A stretch of 64,000 nucleotides of DNA from Thauera chlorobenzoica (GTDB lineage: Bacteria > Pseudomonadota > Gammaproteobacteria > Burkholderiales > Rhodocyclaceae). The position numbers and the translations under genes were made by a program. The stretch covers positions 744,001-808,000 of the forward strand of contig NZ_CP018839.1 in assembly GCF_001922305.1 (NCBI RefSeq), written 5' to 3'. The notes beneath the pieces were generated by a model. That model ran no database searches. It was not told the origin of the DNA and was given only the letters and a program-made list of their open reading frames with translations. This document shows positions 40,706-50,130 of the stretch, in pieces. Numbering within the stretch: position 1 is the stretch's first letter; each line of letters begins with the position of its first letter.

Positions 40706-42105
40706 GCTTTGAGCGCCTCGCGCTTCTTGTGCGCCATCAGCTGCACCACGGCGCAGGAGGCGGTGCGTGTCTCCGCGGTGTCGGCGCGGCTGGTGAGCAC
40801 GATCGGCACGCGCGCACCCAGTACCACCCCGGCCATCAGCGCGTTGGCGAGGTATTCGAGCTGCTTGGCGACCATGTTGCCGGATTCGAGGTCGGGTACC
40901 ACCAGGATGTCGGCCTGGCCGGCGACCGCCGAGCGAATGCCCTTGGTCTTGGCCGCGACGAGCGAGACGGCGTTGTCGAAGGCGAGCGGGCCGTCGAGCA
41001 GCCCGCCCCGGATCTGGCCGCGGTCGGCCATTTTGCACAGCGCGGCGGCGTCGATGGTGGAGCGGATCTTGGGGGTGACGGTCTCGACTGCCGACAGGAT
41101 CGCGACCTTGGGGTCGGGCAGGCCGAGAATGTGGGCGAGGTCGATCGCGTTCTGGATGATGTCGACCTTGTCCATCAGGGTCGGCTCGATGATGATCGCG
41201 GCGTCGGTGATCATCAGCGGATGGGGGTAGCTCGGCACGTCGGCGAGAAAGACGTGGCTGATGCGACGGCCGGTGCGCAGGTGGCGGATGACCTCGCTCA
41301 TCATTTCGTCGGTGTGCAGCGAGCCCTTCATCAGCGCTTCGGCGCCGCCGTCGCGGCACAGCGCCACCGCAACCTCGGCCGAGGCGTGGCTGTGCTCGGT
41401 GTCGACGATGCGCAGTCCGGCGAGGTCAATGCCGTGCTCTTCGGCGACGCCGCGGATGCGCGCTTCGGGGCCGACCAGGATCGGCTCGACCAGCCCGGCG
41501 CGGGCGGCCTGCACCGGGCCGAGCAGGGACTCGCGGTCGCAGGGGTGGGCGACCGCGATCGGGATCGGCGCCAGCCCGGACGAGATCGACAGCAGGTGGC
41601 GGTAGCGCAGCTCGCGGTCGGAGATCGTGACTTCGGGGAGCACAACGCGCGGGCGGCTGACCTTCTCGGTTGGTGCCAGCACTTCGGCGACGCCGTCGAT
41701 GACCTTCAGCCCGTCCTGGTTCAGCGCCAGGCAGTCGAAGCGGATGTGGTGGTCGTGCTCGAACTTTTCGCGGCAGGTGACGGTGATCGTCAGCGTGTCG
41801 CCGATCGTGATCGGGCGCCAGAAGTGCAGCCCCTGCGACACATACACCGTGCCGGGGCCGGGAAATTCGGTGCCGAGGATGGTGGAGATCAGCGTGCTGC
41901 CCCACATGCTGTGGCCGACCACTTCGCGGAACTGGCCGGAGCGGGCATATTCGAGATCGACGTGGGTGGGGTTGACGTCGCCCGACATCGCCGCGAACAG
42001 GTGGATGTCCTCGGGGCGCAGGGTGCGGACGAGCTGGGCGAAGTCGCCGACCTGGATCTCGTCGAAGGTGCGGTTCTGGATGAGCGGCGGCGCGGCATGT
42101 TCCAT
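40702..42105 (-). CDS. MaoC-like dehydratase fused to phosphate acetyltransferase
   Basis: Encodes 467 residues. Residues about 1-140 form a MaoC hot-dog domain (FAAMSGDVNPTHVD, the GHSMWGSTLIS helix), and about 160-467 form a phosphate acetyl/butyryltransferase domain (EALMKGSLHTDEMM, SAVETVTPKI, DNAVS). Annotated relatives are called bifunctional enoyl-CoA hydratase/phosphate acetyltransferase. With ackA it probably makes ATP from acetyl-CoA or a short acyl-CoA. I chose ATG 42105 (MEHAAPPL) because AAGAGA lies upstream; an ATG 33 bases earlier lacks a ribosome site. Confidence 0.88.
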   Translation of the reverse strand: MEHAAPPLIQNRTFDEIQVGDFAQLVRTLRPEDIHLFAAMSGDVNPTHVDLEYARSGQFREVVGHSMWGSTLISTILGTEFPGPGTVYVSQGLHFWRPITIGDTLTITVTCREKFEHDHHIRFDCLALNQDGLKVIDGVAEVLAPTEKVSRPRVVLPEVTISDRELRYRHLLSISSGLAPIPIAVAHPCDRESLLGPVQAARAGLVEPILVGPEARIRGVAEEHGIDLAGLRIVDTEHSHASAEVAVALCRDGGAEALMKGSLHTDEMMSEVIRHLRTGRRISHVFLADVPSYPHPLMITDAAIIIEPTLMDKVDIIQNAIDLAHILGLPDPKVAILSAVETVTPKIRSTIDAAALCKMADRGQIRGGLLDGPLAFDNAVSLVAAKTKGIRSAVAGQADILVVPDLESGNMVAKQLEYLANALMAGVVLGARVPIVLTSRADTAETRTASCAVVQLMAHKKREALKA

Positions 42106-42176
42106 TGCGGGTCTCTTCGTGATGTGCGGTTGCAGCATGCGATTCTAGACGTTGCCGGGGAAGGCGTATTCACCCT

Positions 42177-42683
42177 TCAGGCGCAGCGGATGAAACCTTC
42201 CTGCTGCGCCCGGGCCCGGGGACGGGTCCCCTGGCGGAGCGCTTCGAGCATGTGCTGCAGCGCCGTTGCGTCTTCCTCGCCGAAGCCGCGCTTGAAATCG
42301 GTCAGCACCAGCCGGGAACGTGTCGGCCAGTTGCCGGGGGCATCGTCGATCGCGCACCAGGCGGTCGTCGCCGCATCGAGCTGACGGTGGGAAAGCCAGA
42401 GCATCGCTTCGCGCTCGCGCAGCCCGTACAGCTCCGCCTCCTGGTGGGCGAACAGCTGTGGCGTGGTGTCGAGCACGCGCGGGCGGATGTCGGGTGAAAA
42501 GCGGCCGCTCAGGCGGGGGAGCGAATACAGCATGCGCCAGTCCGAAGAGATGATGATGCGCGCCTCGTCGTAGTCGCGCAGGACGCCTTCGATCAGCGGC
42601 AGGCTGCGAAAATCCTCGACTCCGCCCAGGGGGTGGGTGACGCCGTCGAAGTCCATGAAAATGTAGGTTTTCTGTGCCGTCAT
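42177..42683 (-). CDS. HAD-fold hydrolase-like protein
   Basis: Encodes 168 residues. The HAD motif I is IFMDFDGVTHP (Asp11 and Asp13), followed by a motif II-like ISSDWRM and a late acidic pair (IDDAPGN). Such small proteins are often annotated as HAD domain, Swiss Army Knife RNA repair-like; no substrate is known. It lies 71 bases upstream of the MaoC-phosphotransacetylase gene on the same strand. ATG 42683 was preferred to upstream frames because motif I follows within 11 residues. Confidence 0.68.
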   Translation of the reverse strand: MTAQKTYIFMDFDGVTHPLGGVEDFRSLPLIEGVLRDYDEARIIISSDWRMLYSLPRLSGRFSPDIRPRVLDTTPQLFAHQEAELYGLREREAMLWLSHRQLDAATTAWCAIDDAPGNWPTRSRLVLTDFKRGFGEEDATALQHMLEALRQGTRPRARAQQEGFIRCA

Positions 42684-42864
42684 GGTCGGGGTGCAAGAGG
42701 CGGGCGGAGGGCCGGGGGAATCTGGATGTTGCGGTGCGCAATATACTTGAATCATACTGCAATGTGGATATCAGTATTCACTTCATATGCGGCGGAGGTC
42801 GCCCGACGGGCTTGTGCCCGGGCGTGCCGCATTTTCAGCGCTTGATTCCGCAGGAGAATGATCC

Positions 42865-43644
42865 GTGCAACCCATTGTTGATCTTCAGGGCAAGGTCGGC
42901 CTGATCACCGGTATCGCAAACGAGAAATCCATTTCCACGGGGGTGGCGGAAGCCTGTGCCCAAGCCGGCGCGCGACTGGTGATCACCTACCAGAACGAGC
43001 GCACTCGCGCCTTCATCGAGCCGGTGGTCCATCGCCTGGGGGTCGAGGATGTCTACCTGCTCGATGCGACCCGGCCGGATACCCAGCAGGAGGTGTTCGA
43101 GCGCATCCGTGCGCGCTTCGGCAAGCTCGATTTCGCCGTGCACAGCATGGCCTTTGCCAAGCGTGACGACCTGCACGGCCGGGTCGTCGATACTTCGGCC
43201 GACGGCTTTGCGCTGGCCATGGATGTGTCCACCCATTCCTTCATCCGCCTGGCGCGCATGTGCGAGCCGCTGATGGAGCTGGCCGGTGGCGGATCGCTGG
43301 TGACGATGACCTATCTGGGCAGTGAAAAGGTCATTCCGAACTACGGCATGATGGGGCTGTGCAAGGCCGCGCTGGAAGCCGCGACGCGCTACCTGGCGGC
43401 AGAGCTCGGCCCGCGCAACATCCGCGTCAATGCGGTGTCTCCGGGGCCGCTGATGACGCGCGCCGCCTCGGGCATCGCCGGTTTCGACGGTCTCATGGCG
43501 GCGGCGGTGGACCGTGCGCCCATGCACAGGCTGGTCACGCCGGAAGACATCGGTGCGCTGACCGCCTTCCTCGTCTCCGATGCGGGGCGGCTGGTGACGG
43601 GGGGCGTGCACTTCCTCGATGCCGGCTACAACATCATGGCTTGA
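42865..43644 (+). CDS. fabI: enoyl-[ACP] reductase, FabI type
   Basis: Encodes 259 residues of the FabI SDR family. The nucleotide motif is GIANEKSISTG, the substrate-side MAFAKRDDLHG block is conserved, and the active-site Tyr/Lys pair lies in NYGMMGLCKAALE. It performs the last reduction in each fatty-acid elongation cycle with NAD(P)H. The start is GTG with AGGAG 8-9 bases upstream. The next gene begins 8 bases after the stop. Confidence 0.93.
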   Translation: MQPIVDLQGKVGLITGIANEKSISTGVAEACAQAGARLVITYQNERTRAFIEPVVHRLGVEDVYLLDATRPDTQQEVFERIRARFGKLDFAVHSMAFAKRDDLHGRVVDTSADGFALAMDVSTHSFIRLARMCEPLMELAGGGSLVTMTYLGSEKVIPNYGMMGLCKAALEAATRYLAAELGPRNIRVNAVSPGPLMTRAASGIAGFDGLMAAAVDRAPMHRLVTPEDIGALTAFLVSDAGRLVTGGVHFLDAGYNIMA

Positions 43645-43652
43645 GCACGGCC

Positions 43653-44249
43653 ATGGACGCTTTTGAAGAAGCCGGCCCCGAGGCCCTGGTGCGGGGCATC
43701 GTGCTGCCCGATCCGGTTCCCTCCCACCCGCTGCTCGAGGGCAAGGCCGAGATCGGGCGGGGCGAATACAGCATCGTCTTCGACAAGGGGGATGGCGAGC
43801 GCGTCTACAAGGTGGTGAGTTCGCCGGCCGATTATTTCCTGCTGACCGCCGACGACCGTCCGCAGGGGCGGCATTTCCCGATCGTTCATGTCGATCACGG
43901 GGTCATCGGGCGGGCGCAGTCGGGCTACCTGTTCCACCTGCTCGAGATGGAAAAGCTGTATCCGCTGGTCCCGCAGTCCTCCTCCGCGGCACTGGCCTTG
44001 CGCTTGGCGGCGCTGTACTGGGAAGCCTGCCGGCAATGGAGCCAGCTGGGAGCGGACATGGGCCGCATCGCCCTGCACCAGATCGCCACCGGGCCGACCG
44101 AGTTCCAGGGGTCGATGCACGAGGCCTTGCGTGCGCTGGATGAGTTCGTCGAGGGCTATCAGGTGCTGCCCGACCTGCTGCATGCGGACAACCTGATGAT
44201 GCGCAAGGACGGCACGCTGGTGTTTTCCGATCCGGTGTTCATCGCCTGA
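43653..44249 (+). CDS. uncharacterised protein with kinase-like motifs
   Basis: Encodes 198 residues I cannot assign to a named family. It has a kinase-like order of motifs: a glycine-containing loop (GRGEYSIVF, residues 35-43), a lysine in VYKVV (Lys53), and near the C-terminus LLHADNLMM (His177, Asp179, Asn180) followed by FSDPVF (Asp193). That order matches the eukaryotic-like/aminoglycoside kinase fold, though the protein is small and ends right after the metal-binding Asp. It follows fabI by 8 bases and is probably co-transcribed. Its target is unknown. Confidence 0.7.
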   Translation: MDAFEEAGPEALVRGIVLPDPVPSHPLLEGKAEIGRGEYSIVFDKGDGERVYKVVSSPADYFLLTADDRPQGRHFPIVHVDHGVIGRAQSGYLFHLLEMEKLYPLVPQSSSAALALRLAALYWEACRQWSQLGADMGRIALHQIATGPTEFQGSMHEALRALDEFVEGYQVLPDLLHADNLMMRKDGTLVFSDPVFIA

Positions 44250-44290
44250 CCCGCCCGCCGTCCTGAAAGAGCAGGGCGGCGGGCGGGAGC

Positions 44291-44740
44291 CTAGGTGCGG
44301 GCCGGCACCATCAGCTCGGCCTGGCCTTCGAGCACGACCCTGCCGCCTACCGTGCATACGGTGTCGAAGCTCGCGCGCCGGCGCTCCGGATTCAGTGCGG
44401 TGAGGGTGACGCGCGCGATCACGGTGTCGCCGGGGCGCACCGGCGCCTTGAAGCGTAGGGACTGCGAAAGATAGATGCTGCCGGGGCCGGGCAGGCGGGT
44501 GCCGAACACGGTGGACAGGTAGCTTGCCGACAGCATGCCGTGGGCGATGCGCCCTTCGAACATCGAGGCCTCGGCCAGCTCCTGGTTCATGTGCATCGGA
44601 TTGGTGTCGCCGGACACGCCGGCGAACATCAGGATGTCGGCGTCGGTGATGGTGCGCGCCAGCGCTGCGCTCATCCCGACTTCGAGATCCTCGAAGTGGT
44701 AACCGTAGAATTCGTCGAAATTCCTGTTCACATCAGTCAT
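44291..44740 (-). CDS. MaoC family dehydratase
   Basis: Encodes 149 residues forming a single hot-dog domain. The hydratase motif is seen as FAGVSGDTNPMHMNQ followed by the central helix GRIAHGMLSASYLS. It probably acts on (R)-3-hydroxyacyl/enoyl-CoA, as PhaJ-like enzymes do; no PHA gene lies nearby. GAGG sits 8-9 bases before the ATG. It resembles the MaoC half of the fusion at 40702-42105. Confidence 0.85.
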   Translation of the reverse strand: MTDVNRNFDEFYGYHFEDLEVGMSAALARTITDADILMFAGVSGDTNPMHMNQELAEASMFEGRIAHGMLSASYLSTVFGTRLPGPGSIYLSQSLRFKAPVRPGDTVIARVTLTALNPERRRASFDTVCTVGGRVVLEGQAELMVPART

Positions 44741-45087
44741 GTGTTGTACCTCGCGTCGGGGAAACCGGATCGTTGTGTTGGCAACGGGGGGTGCTTCTGG
44801 CTTGCTGCCGCCGTGCCAATGGCATAGGCATGAGGTGCCGGTGCCGCCTGGCCTGCTTGCGATTGCGTGAGGTGATGAACGAAGGCGGTGCCTGCTGCCG
44901 TCGTTGATGATGATAGGAGAATATGTGATCTGCGGCTCCGCGGCCAGTCCCGGGCGCCGTCCACATGCGCGCCGATGATCCGGGGGCAGCGCGTGCCGGT
45001 CGTGATGCGCGGCAGGAGGCGTCCGCTTCGGGTTGGGGCGTGCGTGCTAAACTCCGCGCCACTCCCCGCCACCCCGCTGGAAACCTC
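44741..45087. other. 347-base intergenic region between the MaoC gene and glmU
   Basis: The region separates two divergent genes and should contain both promoters. An extended -10 (TGC-TAAACT, 45045-45053) lies 35 bases before the glmU ATG. No hairpin with a T-run and no supported small gene is visible. Confidence 0.55.
45045..45053 (+). promoter_or_regulatory. candidate extended -10 promoter of glmU
   Basis: TGCTAAACT is an extended -10 element with a 5/6 match to TATAAT. The -35 region is not convincing. The transcript would start about 28 bases before the glmU ATG. Confidence 0.4.
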
Positions 45088-46449
45088 ATGGAAGTCGTCG
45101 TTCTCGCCGCCGGTCAGGGCAAGCGCATGCGCTCGGTCCTGCCCAAGGTTCTCCAACCGCTCGCCGGCCAGCCGCTGCTGGCCCACGTGCTCGCCGCCGC
45201 GCGCGCGCTCGAGGCGCGGCGCATCTGCGTGGTGCATGGCCACGGCGGCGAAGCGGTGCGCGCGCGCCTGGATGCGCCCGACCTCGCCTGGGCGCGGCAG
45301 GAGCCGCAGCTGGGCACCGGTCACGCGGTGCAGCAGGCGCTGGCGCACCTCACCGACGGCGAACTGGCGCTGGTGCTGTACGGCGACGTGCCGCTGATCG
45401 GCGTGCCCACGCTGCACCGGCTGGTGGCCGCGGCTGGCGACGGGCGCCTCGCGCTGCTGACCGTGAAGATGGACGACCCCACCGGCTACGGCCGCATCCT
45501 GCGCGATGCCGCCGGCCGCGTCGTCCGCATCGTCGAGGACAAGGACGCCCGCGCCGAGGAGCGCACGGTGAAGGAAGTCAACACCGGCATCCTCGTCGCC
45601 CCGGTGGCCCGCCTGCGCGACTGGCTCGGGCGCATCGGCAACGACAACGCCCAGGGCGAGTACTACCTGACCGACATCATCGGGCTGGCGGTCGCCGACG
45701 GCGTCGAAGTCGCCGCCGTGCACCCGGATACCGTCGCCGAAACCCTCGGCGTCAACAGCAAGGCCCAGCTCGCCGAGCTCGAGCGCGTCTACCAGGCCGG
45801 CATCGCCCGCCGCCTGCTCGACGAGGGCGTCACCCTGATCGACCCCGCGCGCCTCGACGTGCGCGGCGCGCTCCGCTGCGGACGCGACGTCGAGATCGAC
45901 GTCAATTGCGTGTTCGAAGGCGAGGTCGAACTCGGCGACGGCGTGCACATCGGCGCCCATTGCGTGATCCGCAACGCCCGTCTCGGCGCCGGCACCCGCA
46001 TCGCGCCGTTCAGCCACCTCGACGGCACCGCGATGGGGCGCGACTGCGTCATCGGCCCCTACGCCCGCACCCGCCCCGGCACCACGCTGGGCGACGACGT
46101 CCATCTGGGCAACTTCGTCGAGGTCAAGAACAGCGCGATCGCCGACCACTCGAAGGCCAACCACCTCGCCTATATCGGCGATGCCGACGTCGGCCGTCGG
46201 GTCAACATCGGCGCCGGCACCATCACCTGCAACTACGACGGCGTCAACAAGCACCGCACCGTGATCGAGGACGAGGTCTTCATCGGCTCCGACTCCCAGC
46301 TCGTCGCCCCGGTGCGCGTCGGCCGCGGCGCCACCCTGGGCGCGGGCACCACCCTGACCAAGGACGCGCCGCCCGATCAGCTCACCGTGTCGCGGGCGAA
46401 GCAGATGTCCATCGCCAGCTGGAAGAAACCGCTCAAGCAGCCGCGCTGA
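45088..46449 (+). CDS. glmU: bifunctional GlmU: glucosamine-1-phosphate acetyltransferase / UDP-GlcNAc pyrophosphorylase
   Basis: Encodes 453 residues. The N-terminal uridyltransferase has [12 protein letters not shown] and LYGDVPLI; the C-terminal left-handed beta-helix carries the hexapeptide repeats and the acetyltransferase catalytic region ([25 protein letters not shown]). It makes UDP-GlcNAc for peptidoglycan and LPS. glmS follows 100 bases later on the same strand. Confidence 0.97.
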   Translation: MEVVVLAAGQGKRMRSVLPKVLQPLAGQPLLAHVLAAARALEARRICVVHGHGGEAVRARLDAPDLAWARQEPQLGTGHAVQQALAHLTDGELALVLYGDVPLIGVPTLHRLVAAAGDGRLALLTVKMDDPTGYGRILRDAAGRVVRIVEDKDARAEERTVKEVNTGILVAPVARLRDWLGRIGNDNAQGEYYLTDIIGLAVADGVEVAAVHPDTVAETLGVNSKAQLAELERVYQAGIARRLLDEGVTLIDPARLDVRGALRCGRDVEIDVNCVFEGEVELGDGVHIGAHCVIRNARLGAGTRIAPFSHLDGTAMGRDCVIGPYARTRPGTTLGDDVHLGNFVEVKNSAIADHSKANHLAYIGDADVGRRVNIGAGTITCNYDGVNKHRTVIEDEVFIGSDSQLVAPVRVGRGATLGAGTTLTKDAPPDQLTVSRAKQMSIASWKKPLKQPR

Positions 46450-46549
46450 ATTCCCGCGGGCATGGCGGCAGGGCGCAGTGACGGGCTGTGGTCGCCGCCC
46501 GCGCCGGACCGGCAGCAGTTACACGACAACCGAACAAGGAAGCTCCGCC

Positions 46550-48388
46550 ATGTGTGGCATCGTCACCGCCATCGCTCCCCACAACGTCGTCCCCGTGCTC
46601 CTCGAGGGCCTGCGCAAGCTCGAATACCGCGGCTACGACTCGGCCGGCCTCGCCGTGCTCGCCGGCACGCTCACCCGCCTGCGCTCGGCCGGGCGTGTCG
46701 CCGAACTCGCCGCGCTCGCCGATGCGCACCGGCTTTCCGCCCACGTCGGGATCGCCCACACGCGCTGGGCGACCCACGGCGTGCCCTCCGAGCGCAACGC
46801 CCACCCGCACATTTCGGGCGGCCTCGCGGTGGTGCACAACGGCATCATCGAGAACTTCGAGGCGATCAAGACCCGCCTGCAGGGCGAAGGCTACGTGTTC
46901 GCCTCCGAGACCGACACCGAGGCCATCGCCCACCTCATCCACCGCACGCTGCAGGACACGCCCGATCTGTTCGAGGCGGTGCGCCTGGCCACCGCCGAAC
47001 TCGTCGGTGCCTACGCCATCGGCGTGATCGCCGAGGCTGAGCCGGAGCGCGCCATCGTCGCCCGCCGCGGCTCGCCGCTGCTCCTCGGCATCGGCGGCGA
47101 TGGCGGCGTAGACGGCATGTACGCCGCCTCCGACACCGCCGCGCTGCTGCAGGTCACGCGCCGCATCGTCTATCTGGAAGACGGCGACCTCGCCGAGCTG
47201 CGCCGCGACGCTTACCGTATCGTGCGCGCCGACGGCACCCCGGTCGAACGCGCCGAGCACCTGTCGAGCCTGTCGGCCGATGCCGTCGAACTGGGCAAGT
47301 ACCGCCACTACATGCAGAAGGAAATCTTCGAGCAGCCCCAGGCGCTCGCCAACACCCTGGAGCTGATCGCCGGCGGCGGCGGGATCAGCGCGCAGCACTT
47401 CGGCGCGCGCGCCGCGGAGGTGTTCGGCGGCGTGCGCCGGGTGCTGGTGCTGGCCTGCGGCACCAGCTATCACGCCGGCCTGGTGGCGCGCTACTGGATC
47501 GAGTCGATGGCGAAGATTCCGGTCACGGTCGAGATCGCCAGCGAATACCGCTATCGCGAATCCGTCCCCGACCCCGACACCCTGGTCGTGGTCATCTCGC
47601 AGTCGGGCGAGACCGCCGACACCCTCGCCGCGCTCAAGCACGCCAAGGCGCTCGGCATGGCGCGCACGCTGGCGATCTGCAACGTGCCCGAATCGGCCAT
47701 CGTGCGCGAGACCGCGCTGCGCTTCATCACCCGCGCCGGGCCCGAGATCGGTGTCGCCTCGACCAAGGCGTTCACCACCCAGCTCGCCGCCTTCGCGCTG
47801 CTGACGCTGGCGCTCGCGAAGCTCGCCGGCCGCCTCAGCGAAGCCGACGAAGCCCGCCACCTCGGCGCGCTGCGTCACCTGCCAGTGGCGGTGCAGAAGG
47901 TGCTCGAACTCGAACCCGAAATCGAAAAATGGGCGCAGCGCTTCGCCGCCAAGGAGCACGCGCTGTTCCTCGGCCGCGGCCGCCACTGGCCGATCGCGAT
48001 GGAAGGCGCGCTCAAGCTCAAGGAAATCTCCTACATCCACGCCGAAGCCTACGCCGCCGGCGAACTCAAGCACGGTCCGCTCGCGCTGGTGGACAAGGAC
48101 ATGCCGGTGATCGCGGTGGCGCCCGCCGACGAGCTGCTGGAAAAGCTCAAGTCCAACCTGCAGGAAGTGCGCGCCCGCGGCGGCGAGCTCTACGTGTTCG
48201 CCGACGCCGGCAGCGAGATCCCCGAGTCCGAAGGCGTGCACATTCTCCACATGCCCGAGCACTACGGCATGCTGTCGCCGGTGCTGCACGTGATCCCGCT
48301 GCAGCTGCTGTCCTACCATGCCGCGCTGGTGAAGGGGACGGACGTGGACAAGCCGCGGAACCTGGCGAAGTCGGTTACGGTGGAGTGA
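46550..48388 (+). CDS. glmS: glutamine-fructose-6-phosphate aminotransferase (isomerizing)
   Basis: Encodes 612 residues. After Met removal the N-terminal Cys of CGIVTA is the glutaminase nucleophile, with HTRWATHG and NGIIENF for glutamine binding. Two SIS domains follow ([27 protein letters not shown]), and the C-terminus ends [13 protein letters not shown] as in all GlmS. It makes glucosamine-6-phosphate. AAGGAAG lies 8 bases before the ATG. A strong terminator follows at 48452. Confidence 0.98.
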   Translation: MCGIVTAIAPHNVVPVLLEGLRKLEYRGYDSAGLAVLAGTLTRLRSAGRVAELAALADAHRLSAHVGIAHTRWATHGVPSERNAHPHISGGLAVVHNGIIENFEAIKTRLQGEGYVFASETDTEAIAHLIHRTLQDTPDLFEAVRLATAELVGAYAIGVIAEAEPERAIVARRGSPLLLGIGGDGGVDGMYAASDTAALLQVTRRIVYLEDGDLAELRRDAYRIVRADGTPVERAEHLSSLSADAVELGKYRHYMQKEIFEQPQALANTLELIAGGGGISAQHFGARAAEVFGGVRRVLVLACGTSYHAGLVARYWIESMAKIPVTVEIASEYRYRESVPDPDTLVVVISQSGETADTLAALKHAKALGMARTLAICNVPESAIVRETALRFITRAGPEIGVASTKAFTTQLAAFALLTLALAKLAGRLSEADEARHLGALRHLPVAVQKVLELEPEIEKWAQRFAAKEHALFLGRGRHWPIAMEGALKLKEISYIHAEAYAAGELKHGPLALVDKDMPVIAVAPADELLEKLKSNLQEVRARGGELYVFADAGSEIPESEGVHILHMPEHYGMLSPVLHVIPLQLLSYHAALVKGTDVDKPRNLAKSVTVE

Positions 48389-48421
48389 GGGGCGGGACCG
48401 CTGCCGCAGTTGTTCCTTGCC

Positions 48422-48457
48422 AATAAAGTCGACAACGTGGAAATAAAGTCGAAAACG
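48422..48457 (+). repeat. 20-base tandem repeat before the glmS terminator
   Basis: AATAAAGTCGACAACG (48422-48437) recurs as AATAAAGTCGAAAACG (48442-48457) with a 20-base period and one mismatch in 16. The second unit runs into the terminator stem. Confidence 0.7.
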
Positions 48458-48480
48458 CCCGGGAGCTACCCGGGCGTTTT
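48452..48480 (+). terminator. intrinsic terminator after glmS
   Basis: A perfect 12-base stem (AAAACGCCCGGG / CCCGGGCGTTTT) with a 5-base loop. It can work on both strands, with T-runs on either side, and so could also end the minus-strand cusRS transcript. Confidence 0.85.
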
Positions 48481-48720
48481 CGTTTCGGACGATGTTCGTG
48501 TTGGAGAACTCGGGGGCGCTCTCTATTCGGCGGCCGACGGTCGCCGTGAGTCCGACTGGCTCGCCAACCTGCTCATGCCGAGTCCTCAGGATGGCTGCAT
48601 AACCGGTTGAACGTGAACGACTTTCCCGGGGGAATCCATGTCATCGGAATTCGATGGCCCTGGATGGCAAGCCGACTTCAGCATCACATTCCCGTCAGAC
48701 ACCCAGCTGTCTTCGCCCGA

Positions 48721-50130
48721 TCAAGGCGTCGGTGGTGCCCCGTGCGGAGGCAAGGTGATCGTGAAGCCGGTGACACCGTCAGCGGATTGGGCAGTGATTT
48801 TCCCCCCGTGGGCCCGGACGATGGAGCGCGTGATCGCAAGCCCGAGCCCTGCGCCTTCACCGCGGGACTCGCGCTGGGCGCTACCGCGATGGAAGCGTTC
48901 GAAGATCCGCTCGATCTGATCGGCGGGGATCGGGTCGCCGACATTGCAGACTGCGAGATGGATGCCGGCGGCGGCGGCGTCGATCCTGATCGTGATCCGC
49001 CCCCCGTCCGGGGTGTGGCGCAGGGCGTTCGAGATCAGGTTCGACAAGGCACGTCGCAGCATCAGGCGATCACCCTGAACGCTTGCTTGGCCCTGGCGCA
49101 CGATGCCGACCTGGCGCTCTTCGGCCAGGGCTTCGTAGAAATCGATCAGTGCATCCGCCTCCAGGGCCAGGTCGACGGGTTCGCTGGCGTGCGCGAGGGT
49201 GTTCTGGTCGGCCTTGGCGAGAAACAGCATGTCGCTGACCATGCGCGCGATGCGCTCGTACTCCTCGAGGTTCGAGGCCAGGATGTCCTGATATTCGGTG
49301 ATCGTGCGCGGCCGCGACAGCGCGACCTGGGTCTGGGTCATCAGGTTCGAGATCGGCGTGCGCAGTTCGTGGGCAATGTCCGCCGAATAGTCGCCGAGGC
49401 GCTGGAAAGCGGCTTCGAGCCGAGCGAGCATGCCATTGAAGGCCTCGACGTGGTCGCGCACCTCGAGCGGTGCATCATCGATGGCGAGACGCTCGGCGAG
49501 CTGCCGTGCCGACAGCCTGCGGGCGGTCTCGGTGACCCGGCGCAGGGGGGCCAGGCCCCGGTGCGCGGCAAACCAGCCGAATAGCGCTGCCGCCAATGCC
49601 GCTGCGACCACGCCCGCCCAGGTTGCATTGCGCACCGACGTGAGGAAATGGGCGTGATGCGAAAGGTCGAGTGCGACCAGCGCCTCGATCGTCTGGTCGG
49701 TCGAGCCGATGCGCGGTAGCGCGATGCCGACCTCGACCCCTCGATGAGGGCGCTCATCCACGGTCCAGTCGGCCGACGCCCCCGGAAGGCGCTCTCCAGC
49801 CCGCTGGGCAGCGGTGAAGTGCTCGGGATGGATGACGTACAGGACGCGCCCGTCGACGTCGCGAAGCAGGACACCGAGGCTTTCATGTCCAACGAAGGCG
49901 CGTTCGAGCGCCTGGATGCGTTCCGGTCGTCCGCCTGTCGCCGCATCTTCTTGCAGCGCGTTGCGGATGAGCGTGACCTTGCCCTGCAGTTCGTGCAGGT
50001 CGAGCTCCTGGAAATGCGCCTCCAGCATACGGCCAAAGAGAACCGCCACCAGCACCAGCAGGCTTGCGGTGAGGGCGGCAAAAAGCGCTGCCAGTCGGGC
50101 CGTCAGCGAGTGGATGCGGATCACCGTCAC
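48721..50130 (-). CDS. cusS: heavy-metal sensor histidine kinase (CusS-like)
   Basis: Encodes 469 residues. It has membrane helices near 12-33 and 168-188 flanking a periplasmic sensor loop of about 130 residues, then a HAMP domain, the H-box [10 protein letters not shown] (near residue 253), N-box [14 protein letters not shown], and G-box [10 protein letters not shown]. It should sense periplasmic Cu(I)/Ag(I) and phosphorylate the response regulator encoded upstream. The start is a GTG forming a GTGA overlap with the regulator's stop; the next GTG (50124) is an alternative. Confidence 0.92.
   Translation of the reverse strand: MTVIRIHSLTARLAALFAALTASLLVLVAVLFGRMLEAHFQELDLHELQGKVTLIRNALQEDAATGGRPERIQALERAFVGHESLGVLLRDVDGRVLYVIHPEHFTAAQRAGERLPGASADWTVDERPHRGVEVGIALPRIGSTDQTIEALVALDLSHHAHFLTSVRNATWAGVVAAALAAALFGWFAAHRGLAPLRRVTETARRLSARQLAERLAIDDAPLEVRDHVEAFNGMLARLEAAFQRLGDYSADIAHELRTPISNLMTQTQVALSRPRTITEYQDILASNLEEYERIARMVSDMLFLAKADQNTLAHASEPVDLALEADALIDFYEALAEERQVGIVRQGQASVQGDRLMLRRALSNLISNALRHTPDGGRITIRIDAAAAGIHLAVCNVGDPIPADQIERIFERFHRGSAQRESRGEGAGLGLAITRSIVRAHGGKITAQSADGVTGFTITLPPHGAPPTP

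Larger units (their letters stand above)
48389..48720. other. 332-base flank between glmS and the copper-resistance block
   Basis: It contains a 20-base tandem repeat and an intrinsic terminator. After them come about 240 bases whose short plus-strand frames (for example one ending at 48610 with DWLANLLMPSPQDG, and an ATG at 48638 with a GGGGGAA site that runs into antisense of the sensor kinase gene) I cannot assign to any family. They may be remnants left when the copper genes arrived. Confidence 0.5.

Noticed and set aside
46450..46549. Possible glmS ribozyme or other control RNA in the glmU-glmS spacer
   Set aside because: The glmS ribozyme is known from Gram-positive bacteria, and the 100-base spacer shows no conserved core or pseudoknot arms.
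48638..48919. A 93-codon plus-strand frame with a good ribosome-site-like sequence
   Set aside because: Most of it is antisense to the sensor kinase gene; only the first 30 or so codons lie in intergenic DNA, so at best it is a fragment, noted under the flank region.
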